From: Lingula anatina
Lineage: Eukaryota; Brachiopoda; Lingulata; Lingulida; Lingulidae
Length of the DNA stretch: 44,733 bases
NCBI RefSeq assembly: GCF_001039355.2
Contig: NW_019773517.1
Span: 48,669-93,401, forward strand
Direction of reading: 5' to 3'
This document shows positions 10,613 to 21,100 of this stretch, piece after piece (positions within the stretch are counted from its first letter, which is position 1; every line of letters starts with the position of its first letter). A program made the translations under genes and the position numbers. The notes under the pieces were generated by a model. It was not told the DNA's origin. It did no database searches and saw nothing but the letters and a program-made list of their open reading frames with translations.

Positions 10613-12904
10613 TGTTCGGTTGGGACCTAGGCTTTAGTCCCCTAGCCGAGTATGACGAATAAGCTTCTGGAAGTATGTGACAGACCACCTGCTGAAGATG
10701 TCCACAAAAATCCTGTAAAACATTCCTGGGGGTCCAAAGAAATGTGCCTAATCTAGCTGCTAGAAGTGAGCTGGAGAGCTATACCCAGTGTTGATACGTA
10801 TGCTTGCCCTGGTGTACGTCAAAATACTGGTTCCATCTAAACAGACTTAATTGCCTGTGCAAAGAATCCCTGGCCGCCCAGCTTAGCCCTTGAAGCTGAC
10901 AGGTTTGAAAGTAAAGGTGGTGCCTGGTTCTTTGGCATTAAACAAATAGGCAACTCAGTGGTGAAGTTGAGTGTTGGGATAGACCAAGGAGTTACAAATC
11001 TTTGGTTAAATTAAGAATCATGTTTTGGGTGTCGCATTTAGCCATAGGGAATCAAGATTGTCCAACTGTTCTTATATATTGCATAATACTGCACTGTATT
11101 TATATATACTTCACAAAATTGTATATCCACCTAACTTTAGTTGCAAATAAAATTATTATTATTGATTATGAACCGTTTTTATTTCTGAAACCTCCACAGA
11201 TACATCCTCTAACACGTTTTCAAAAACATGTATATCTACAAAATTTAATGTACATGTCTCCGAAAAGTTAAAGCATACAGTCAATGTCTGTACTGTATTT
11301 ATTATTTATTTGAAAGACATGAAACGAGGCTCTTGGAAGAAAAAAAATGTAACAGTAATTGAAATGATGATGATGATCCACTGGAGATGACATGAAGTTC
11401 AAATTGGATTCATTCTATTTTTTTTTATTTGAGTTGACAAATTAGATGCCAATTCTACTCAGATTCACTCATAGATACTGGTTGGCACAATTACAATTAG
11501 TACAGAGTTCCCCAAAACTATGGTGTCTCTCTTTTGTTTTTTTCATTACCATAAATAAAAACTTAACCTGACACAAACAGTAACATGGCCTTTTTAAGCT
11601 TCAGGAGTCCTTCAGTTCCCGTCTGCCATTGCATTGGAGAACTATAAGCATTATGGTCGGTTGAACATCATATATCTCTATGTTGTAAATGATTGTCAGT
11701 ACAGCCAATGCAATTGTGCATCCACTGTTACACACAGTATGCACCATTTATTGCAAGTCATTCTCTTATTTCACATGTTTCTTCTCAAAAAAGTTAGCAC
11801 CTTCCAAGCCCTCTGGTAGATAAGTTTGACGGCTACTATCCTGGTCGTGGCTGTACAGGTATCCTTTGCCATATCCTGCAATATCGAAAAACACGTATAC
11901 AGTTTTATAAAAATCGAGGTGTTTCTAGTTCACCTTTCATAAAACTAGAGCAAATTATGATTGAGGGATTAAGGACTCCATAAGATTAAAGAAAGGGACA
12001 TATTTCTAAGCAAAACTACCCTGGGTTTCAGAGATTTTTGGTAACTTACTGGTAACAGTGATGGAAAAGGCAAAAGATTGCTCATGAGAGAAACCAGTTT
12101 TGCTAAATCTCTGAAATTAGGGATGAAGTAACTGTAAGCTGAAGGTAGAAAATGGGGGTAATTTTGAATAAAAAAGAGTCAAGTAGCCAAAAATTGTGGT
12201 TATGAAAACACTTTTTGATCAAACTTATAGTGTACATGCCCAGGTAATTACTGTAAGTGTTTATCCCAAGATGTATCAATAAAAAATATTTTACAACTGC
12301 AATGCGTCAATTAGCTAAAACATGTACTAGTATATGAAGGCAGAGGTGATAAACAATCATATATGTACATTGTATAGACCCGTCAAATCAATTCAAAAAT
12401 GAGAAACAAACTGAAATCATGAGTAGGCAATTAATTCACCAATGACATCTTTTATTATTTCCATGGTAGCAGGCAGTCACTAAAAACAAAAACCAAAACA
12501 CCTCCAAAGAAAAACATTACCTAAATCTTTCATCAATTTTGTAGAAGCATTCCTCAGATGCAGCGGCACACCTGGTAATGGCCCCTGATGGTTTTGTATG
12601 GATTGTTTAGCTTTGGCGTAAGCAGCATATGCCTCGTTTGACTTGGGAGCTTTGGCCAGGTATACAGTACAGTGGCAGAGGTTGATCTGAAGGGAGATGA
12701 AGAAATCTCATTGATCAGATGGACAATTTAAATCGTAAACAATTAAAAAAATTTAATTTAAAAATACATCTCTTTAACTGGCATGCCGTAAGTGTTAGAC
12801 TTACATGTACATATGGCAAATTTTATTTCTTAGGAAATTTTGACTCTGTTTGCTCAATCATCAAAGTACATTTGTATAGGTACGTATATTGTATATATAT
12901 ATAT

Positions 12905-12979
<75 letters not shown>

Positions 12980-15240
12980 CAAAACTGTTCACAGAATTAC
13001 TATCAGTAAACCAATTTTGGATGTTCTTGGTTTCTCATAATCTAGAGTCACTCTTGAAGTGGAGACATGCATGCATGGGTACAAATAAAAGAGAAAAAAG
13101 GGCTAAAATGCATTTAGAATAACTTAAAATGCATTGATATATATACTACAAGCATGTAGTATATGCAGCTATCTAAGTGGTGAGAAGATACCGGTATGTA
13201 ACTGAAACCTTTTTCAGAACAAATGAAACTAAAAAGAAAGTATCGTTCAGACATGAGCTCGGGGTTTTAGAAATAACTATGAACATTTATTGTGGAACCA
13301 AACACCTTACATAATTTTTTGGGGGAGTTAATTGCTCTGGGGTCATGTAAAAAAGTGGAATTCCTTGTTTCCGCGGAAAAAGCTCATGTCTGATTGTTTT
13401 AAAGGGGAAAGATACGTTACTTCACATTCAGGCCTTCCAATGAAATGGCAAGCTTGGTATGTTGCAACTGCAAGTGGCAGTGCCTGTGGATCTGCAAGAC
13501 CTGCAGTACAAATAACATGAGTATTACACTTTACCCCAACACAGACAGATACTTAATCATACCATACAAGGAGAGGAGTTTGGTCCTACCCTATTCAAAA
13601 ATTAAAGAAAAAAACTGAAGGCAACATTCATCAGTAAATGAAGTGAACAAATAGCAGAGCAGACTTTTTCTGATAAATTAAGTCACCCAAAATCAGGAGA
13701 GGTAAAAAAAACTAAGCACTCTCAAAGTTTCACACAAAATAGTTACCGATGTCTTCGCTGGCACACACTACCAGCCTCCTTGCAATGAAGAGTGGATCCT
13801 CTCCTCCCAGTGTCATTCTTGCTAGCCAGTAGAGGGCGCCATTTGCGTCTGAGCCTCTTATTGATTTCTGTAGGGCAGAGGCACAGTGATAATGTTCATC
13901 ACCTGAAAAATGCCCACATTCAAAATATCAACTGGAGCAGAACTTTTATGAGTTGCCTACACCATATGATATGGGAGATTTATTTTAATATTATCAATAG
14001 TTAAACCTTTGGAAAACAGAATGCACAACTTGGACACCAGTGAGACTAAACTGCAAGTAAAATAAATTATTCTGAAGATTTTAAACAAAGTTCTTTTGAA
14101 CATTGTACTGTACATTACATTAAATTTCAGATTCTCTTAGAAATGTTGTAAAACAAATTTTTTGCTTTGGAATTATTGAAACCATGCAAACACTGTACAA
14201 CTGGAATCTTTGCAAAACTATGGTTAGAATGAATTTTCTGGTACCACCATGTCATATTGTGAAATTTATTGTATAAAGCTAAAACAATTTTATCTGAAGT
14301 CACAACTACATTACCGGTATCTGTACAAGGATAAAGTGCATTAGGCACACAAGAAAGCTCATAATGTGAAGTCACAATATGAAAATCAAATATGAGGTTT
14401 ATGTATATTAAACATAATGTATATTACCTGCTCTGTCATAATGAATATGTGACCTTTGCAACCCTTCCTTTACGTGCTCCACATCCACAACTACATATTC
14501 CTCTCCCATATCTGGCGTTTTCTCACCTGCCACTTCATTCTCTCCTGCCACATCTGATTTTCTCTTTTTTTGAGAGACAGCCGTTTTCTCAGCAAGCATT
14601 TGCCTGGAAATATTATTTTAAAAATATATCCAGTCTATACAATTTATCTATCCCAGCAGAATTTATAAAAAAAAATCTCTGAATTATGTGATGAACACAT
14701 GAACATATATGTAAGCCAGAAAAAAAAATTTCTTATTTATTTTTCTTGTGTTAGATTTTGTAATGATGATGATTTGACATGACAGGTGTGTCAATCCTAC
14801 ACACCCCCAGGCAATGGCAGAGTAATTCATTAGAATTACTTAAAATATCTGATATCTAAACTATGGATACCTAATAAAACCAGTGAGCTCTTGCGTATGC
14901 AATGATATTTCTAAATATCACTTCTTCGACCAATACAGTGTATTAAAATTAATCAAAAATGTTCTGTTCAAATTTTATCAGTAACATATGCAATATTCGC
15001 TGACCTGGATTCTTTCCCATAATTGCCATGCCTTGCTGCCTTGTAAAAGGCCAGTCTTGATTCGATAGCATTCTGCAGAGTGTTCAGTGATGAACGGGCA
15101 TCTCCATCACAGAGGTTTGCTAGGTACTTTACAGCATCTTTGGTAATAAATTTTCTAGGTCTGAGGAAAAAGTAATTCATTAAGTATACAAGAAGGTTTT
15201 AAAGATACAGTGTAATACTAGAATTACAATTTAGTCTAGA
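10612..15240. repeat. Segmental direct repeat, copy B
   Basis: Partner of 6319-10528. It is about 420 bp longer, mostly because of unmatched sequence between WRNIP1 exons 7 and 8 (about 12725-13400), including a GT microsatellite. It continues without a break into exon 3 and the rest of WRNIP1, so this is the copy attached to the full gene. Confidence 0.9.
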
Positions 15241-17185
15241 CGAGTCTTTTCTAGTTTGTGTCTTCTTTGAGACTTTATCCACATAAGACAGAGCTTCTAC
15301 ATGTAAGTTATAATATAATATAATATAATATTTTTAAAATCAGTACGAATCTTGCTCATTAGTGAAGAATCTGTAAGTCCTAAATAGTTCATACTTCTCT
15401 GTGGTGGAATTTCCTTCAACAAGTTTCTTGGCATCATTTATACTTCCAACTACTTCAACACATAAATGCTGCAAAGCTCTGTTTAAAATGGTCACAATCT
15501 CCTCCGCTGTCAGCTTCTCTAACACAATGAGTTTACATCTGCTCAGCAATGCAGAGTTAACTTTAAAGGAAGGGTTCTCTGTAGTAGCACCAATCAGGGT
15601 TATTGTACCATCTTCCACATGGGGAAGGAATGCATCCTAAATTATGTATGAAAGAAATGTTAAGATGTATGGTATTTTGATTTCTGCCATGTTTTAAAAA
15701 TGTCCTATGTGCCCAGCAATTAATCTTTAATTATGCAAATCATCAAGACATGTTGGTAATATATTCCTGAAATTATGTATAGAGGTGGGGTGGAAGCAGG
15801 TACAAACAGGCATACAACATTCTTTTTTTTTTTTTTTTTGTCAAAATGTGGAGTTGTAAATCAGGTACCACTTGAATGGAGGGTAAGCAACTTAAGTTAA
15901 AAAATTATATTCAACATGCCCTTCTTGGTGTGATAACATCAAAATTTGTGTCCTCCTCTATCAGAGAAGGATCCAATACATGGTAACGAAATTCTATCTT
16001 GTCAATAAAGAACAGGACCTGTACAAAATCAAGGGCAGATATTGGGAAATTTCCCCCCCCCCCCTCAAAAAAATAAATAAATAAATAAAATAATAATAAT
16101 AAAGATGTTACAAGCTTTATAAGAAAATACAAAGCAACTTTTCCTTCCTTATATCCTACATACTGGTTTGTCATAGTGTCTTTGTCTACCATGTTATATT
16201 GTTATATTATATAAGGTACACCGGGGTAGCGCTAGCAATTTTTTTCGCTTAGCCAAATCACTGCTTTTTGGTCAATTTGTTATCCAAAAGGTTTTAATTT
16301 GACTAAAATTAGTCAAATCAAACCCTTTTTGTTTAGTCAAGTTAAGCAGTTCTTAGCATTTGGCTAAATTGGTGAGTGTTAGCGCTACCCCTGGTACATT
16401 TTTCTCTTTCCCCTCCCTTCTCTTATTTAAGTCCTAGATCTGCCACTAAATATGTGTTTTTCTACCTGTTGTGTCTTGTTGAACCTATGAACTTCATCAA
16501 TGAACAGAATGGTTTTCCTTTTAAACAAGGCCAGCTCATTCTTTGCTTTTTTGGCTTCTTCCTTGACATCATTGACCCCTGAACCTGTTGCTGACATCTG
16601 TACAAACCGAGAATTGTTCTTCTTTTTACTAGCATTAGCTATGATACGGGCAAGGGTGGTCTAAAAAATTGATGACGTAAAATGTTATTATTATTAAGTT
16701 GCATCACATTTTTTCAATAATTACATTATATCCAAGTATGTCCAATCTCCCTGAAAGAAAGTTTTGTCTACAGGCAAAGAAAGCAATTTTTAATGCATCA
16801 TATAATCGACAGCTTTCAATGCAAACCTTTTAATGACCTACTTAACAAATATCTAAATTAAAAAAATAGATTTCAAATTAAGAAAAAATATCAAGAATCA
16901 AACACTTATTGGGTGTAGAAAATATAGCATGAAAATTTCTGCATTACCAATCTTACTTTTTTTATAAGTATTACATATATAGTGCTTGTCAAAAAATTTT
17001 TTTAAATCACGCACACAAATGTGACTGCCAACACATGAATTTTTATGCTTATAAAGAGTTCACATACGTTGTTTGAAACTAATAAAATTTTAATTGAAAA
17101 TGGTTTATCCTGCAGAATATCTATATATTTCTCTATACAACATAAAATGTTGATGAAAAGAGTAACAAGCTTCACATGTTAGAAC

Positions 17186-17236
<51 letters not shown>

Positions 17237-17872
17237 CGGAGCGATTGCAGTTTGTAAAACGAAAGTGAAAGTGATCACCTTTCCACAACCAGGTGGTCCC
17301 CACAATATCATGGAGGGTATCGCGTGCGCATCAAGAAGTGACCGGAGTAGTTTATTACTCCCCAGTACTTGTGTCTGTCCAGTGTAATCATCTAATGTCA
17401 GTGGACGCATTTGCTCAGCTAAAGGCTTGTGTCCATCTTTCCCGCCAAAACCTAGGCACGAGTTTTCAGACGCATGCATTGTACGGCTTGTGCACGATGT
17501 TGTCGCTACCCCCGAGGGTTGTGCTGACCTTGTATTAAAAAATTTATTTTCGTTTGTAGTCTGATCTGACTGGCTGATCTGTGAAGAAGCATGTGACCCT
17601 TTCATACGGGGAATTCCCCCCTTTTGAGGGATCTCCTTCCTGTTTGGACTCGCCAGGAAACCCCAACTTGCCGCGATTTTTGTCTCTTCACTTTCAAACT
17701 TCTTTTTCTTTCTAGGTGGCATGTCATCCTCGCATTTCCCGTCTGTTGACGTCTCTCCTATGAACTTAGTATCTTCAGTCTTTAGACATTGATCGATGTG
17801 ACTGTTTATTGTCCCGACAGTGCACTTCTTTCCGCACACCGGGCAATCAACGGCTTGATTGGGCGCAGCCAT
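11766..17872 (-). CDS. WRNIP1: WRNIP1, Werner helicase-interacting protein 1 (AAA+ ATPase), complete
   Basis: Nine minus-strand exons: 17872-17279, 16660-16466, 15636-15395, 15160-15005, 14603-14428, 13902-13747, 13500-13421, 12686-12521 and 11875-11766. They total 1,875 nt, encoding 624 aa plus TAA, with all junctions GT-AG and all phases consistent. Visible parts are a UBZ4-type ubiquitin-binding zinc finger (C10, C13, H25, C29), a lysine-rich likely nuclear signal (KKKKKF), Walker A GPPGCGKTT split by intron 1 after the Lys (198), Walker B ILFIDE at 249-254, sensor 1 GATTENPSF near 279-287, and SRC, the arginine-finger region. The C-terminal tetramerisation domain contains LYWLARM, ARRLV and PLHLRN. 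The human protein is 665 aa. In known systems WRNIP1 binds ubiquitinated factors, protects stalled replication forks and interacts with the Werner helicase and polymerase delta. The donor of exon 3 (AA|GTATGA) is my choice over a later GTACTG. It is head-to-head with DENND11. Confidence 0.95.
12907..12972. repeat. GT dinucleotide microsatellite (33 units)
   Basis: An uninterrupted GT run follows a short TA run, inside the WRNIP1 intron between exons 8 and 7 of copy B. It is absent at the corresponding place in copy A. The VCVCVC reading frames across it are not genes. Confidence 0.97.
15637..16465. other. WRNIP1 second intron
   Basis: An 829-bp intron between the exons at 15636 and 16466. 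It contains a poly-T run near 15822-15839, a C-run plus AAAT stretch near 16053-16090 and the TIR element at 16221-16393. The frame at 15911-16192 is not supported as coding. Confidence 0.65.
16221..16393. mobile_element. 173-bp MITE/foldback element with 5-bp target duplication
   Basis: The terminal inverted repeats are CCGGGGTAGCGCTAGC at the left and the inverse of CAGGGGTAGCGCTAAC at the right. They are flanked by GTACA at 16216-16220 and 16394-16398. The interior continues as an imperfect inverted repeat (TTAGCCAAAT and ATTTGGCTAA) with a central palindrome ATTTGACTAA/TTAGTCAAAT, so the whole element can fold. It has no coding capacity. It sits in WRNIP1 intron 2, so it would be removed by splicing. 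Confidence 0.8.
16661..17278. other. WRNIP1 first intron with AAT microsatellite
   Basis: A 618-bp AT-rich intron whose GTGATC donor directly follows the Walker A lysine codon. It holds an AAT microsatellite (17186-17232). Read-through of the donor gives a poly-isoleucine tail, which is intronic and not real protein. Confidence 0.8.
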
Positions 17873-18170
17873 CTTGAAAAACTAGCGCCCTCTATAAACA
17901 TTAGAGCGAATCGAGTTAGTTTAATATCCGGCTGGGTCAGCACTTTCATTTATCTGATATCAAACGCTTTATCTATGCCATCGTGGCTGGTGCTTTAAAG
18001 TAATATTTTTGATTGGCACTTTTTCAAGGTGGAAGTTAATTCACCAAAGTTCGCTCGGGGAGAACATGTTGGGGTGAATTTCGCACAATGTTGACCTATC
18101 ATTTCACTCTTGCATAATTTTTGTACAAGTTAAGTACGAGTCGTTGACTTCCGCGATCTTCCCGTTCAAC
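17873..18170. promoter_or_regulatory. Bidirectional promoter between WRNIP1 and DENND11
   Basis: Only 298 bp separate the two divergent start codons. The interval carries an inverted CCAAT box (GATTGGC at 18011-18017) and no obvious TATA box. The WRNIP1 start codon lies inside CAAGATGGCTGC, a YY1-like motif known to mark start-proximal promoters. Co-regulation is inferred from the geometry. Confidence 0.7.
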
Positions 18171-21100
18171 ATGGCAGAGGAGCGGACGCCGCTGCTCAAC
18201 TTCGACGATGAAAGCACAGATTTTCAAGATCCCAGACAGAAAATCAGGTCTCTTTATAAGAGGGATAATCACCTAGGAGTTCTTTCAACGCAGGATGAAG
18301 GGCTGATTAGGATAAGTCCGACCAACTCGGAGCAAAATTTGACAGAAGTGGACCATATTGTGTCTGTGTTTGTTGTGGCTTTTGATACAAAAGCAGGTAA
18401 TCAGTCACTAACAGTGAATTTGCAGGTATTATATGTATGATTATGATTACAGTAAGGTGTTATCGATATCAAGTACGCGGTTGTTATGTAAAATCAGAAA
18501 GATAGTACATGTACCAAGTATGCTACATGTAGCTTGGATATTTACTGATTTATTTTCACCAAATTGATTTAAATTGTTTTTTAAAAGTTAAAAACTTGAT
18601 CAAAGTGGTGCGCGATACAGTACATGTGTATATGGCTCTGGTACGGATAAATATGGTATATACTAGTACAGTAGTAGCCTATATCATTCGAAGGCAATGA
18701 GTATACATGAAAATGTGCTGGAGGCTACCAGGTATGTCACTGATACATACTGCATGGTAGATCTAGAGATAGTTAATATTCTAATAACCCCCCCCCCACA
18801 TCACCCCTTATTTAAGCCAGGAGATATATAACAGTGTAGTATGTAACAAAAAGGTATCTGTCCTATGAATCTTGATATACTGGTATAATGGATCGAGATA
18901 TTTTATTTCTTTTAATTAAGATAATACCAATATGCTTAAAGGTGCATGTTAATTTATTTAAGAGAAACAGTATGTGTACTATTTATTTTTCATTCCAGGA
19001 AATGTGATAGAGTGGTGCCTTCCACAAGAAATGGATCTTGAGGGAGTAGAATTTAAATCTATGCCAAGCGGGTCACATCATCTCTTAAAAGATTTTGTGT
19101 AAGTATAGGGTACTCAACTTAGGGTTCATCATTCTGTACTTGGGAAATTTCAGGTGTTCTGTAAATAAGTAAAGATACATGCTATGCAAATACCCATATT
19201 TACTAAGTTTTCTGCTGCATTGATCTGTTAAAACTGAAGCTGGGCATTCCCATGCCTGTTGCTGAGTTCAGAAATAGAGATTAGAAATATGCATTTGTTT
19301 GATAGTGTGTTTATGATTGCATAAATACATTGTATACTTAACCATGCATTTTTTTCATTCAAAAAATTTTTAGCATGCTTGCTGCTTAATTATTTTAAAT
19401 GGAAACTTACAGACTCATGTCTTCTGTGAGGGTGAAAAATGAACTCCAAGTTAATTTATATAAATGTGTATCCATTAGTATGACCAGGAAGTTAACATAT
19501 CATGGACATGCCTGTAGACAAATTTGGGCTGACCTTTCTCTGTCCCAACTTTGATTAAGTTCATATTCCATTTTGTTCTCGAGTGTTTGTTGTAGTAGTG
19601 GTCACGGGGGAAACAGGGATTGCATTTGCTTCCTATGGCAGATTTCACTTGAAGGTATCCTGTCCTTAAATTCAGTTTTCCTAAAAAAAAAAAAATAATA
19701 TTTAGGAAAAAAAGAAAACCTTTTTCTACTCACCCTACAATTTCGAAATTTGTGTATGCTACTTTTATTTGCGATATTTCATCATTTTTAAGGTCTGAAT
19801 TGGGGAAGGTAAGTAGCTTAAAAAGTGTGCAGGATATGTTGTCCTGGAAAACATGCCCTAGAAACATTTTCAATTGCAGTAAAACTTTAACCAGATAACA
19901 AGTCCCCAGCTTTGGACTGTACCAACATGGGTTAACCCAAGTTGGATATAAACCATCTTGGGACTGTATGTATACTATGTTCTTGAAGCCAGGTGTCTAA
20001 CCATAAGTGCAGTGTGAGAACCTATGTGTTGGGTTCTTTGGGAGTCGGTTCATATTGATTTCCTGTGTACAGCATGGTTAACTAAGCAGATAAATCAACA
20101 CATCATCAACATGCTTGTGGTCATGTTACCATTAAAAATGCACCAGCCTTGCTATTACTGATAAGGAAGCCTGCCAAATGCTTGGTAAATTTAGATGTAT
20201 GATGGTGATTACTTGTAGAAATTAATTTGCAGCAGAATTGATTGTGTTTTTGTATGTAACACAATTATGTTTTGTTATTGTGCTCGGAAAAGCTTAGTAG
20301 AAAGTTTTGAATAACTAGTTTGGCATATGTCAGAAAATCATATTTTTGTGAAAAAAAATTAAAATAATTGAAGTCATGAGGGACAGTTTTGAGGAAGATT
20401 TTTAGCCCAAAAATTGGCCAGTTTTGGCCAGTATTGTGTTGGCGTCTGTTTGTGACATGATGATGATTTTCTCAATCTGTGATGCAGTTTTTAATGCAGT
20501 GAGAAGATACCCAGTACATGCATGAGTTACATTCTTGACTTGTTTAATAAATCCATACCAATTTTCTGCAGTGTGCATTTATCACGTAATTACTGAAGTA
20601 AGCTATTCCATCAAAATTGCCATTTTTTTCATCAATCAGTACACAAAGTATCATCAATTATACAATGAATTGCGGATGTGCCTGCTATCCATAATTTTCA
20701 CTTTAGAGAAGAGTACTTTCAGGTATTATTCTGGTTTGTATAATACATCAAAGGCAGTAAACGAAAAGATGGTGACATTTTCAGAACTGTGTTTGTACTA
20801 GTACATAAAGAGCACTGTACGTTGCATTCATAGCTACATGTACAACGCGTCTTCTTTCTGATGCATCTTGGTAACTTGCTTTTTGTCAGTGTTTGTACAG
20901 TGAATTAGCTGAGGGCGGGATATTGATTCTTGTTAACTCATGTGTAGGATGTTCTCTGAAGGCGCATTTACATTGCAGTTGTAACATCTTAATTTAATAC
21001 TATATACTGTCTCAGCTGAATATGATTCCTAACCATCCATACAACTGGGCATGGCTAGTGTCTTAAATCAATTATTTCTCTGAAAGATGGTACAATGGAG

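Noticed and set aside
12719-13122. Open frames rich in alternating Val-Cys
   Set aside because: Direct translation of the GT microsatellite in an intron.
15340-15394. Longer version of WRNIP1 exon 3 using the GTACTG donor
   Set aside because: The earlier GTATGA donor gives the same phase and a protein that joins to [13 protein letters not shown] at the length expected from the family.
17105-17278. Poly-isoleucine extension of the WRNIP1 first exon
   Set aside because: The frame runs past the Walker A lysine through a GT donor into an AAT repeat; the family motif continues instead in the exon at 16660.
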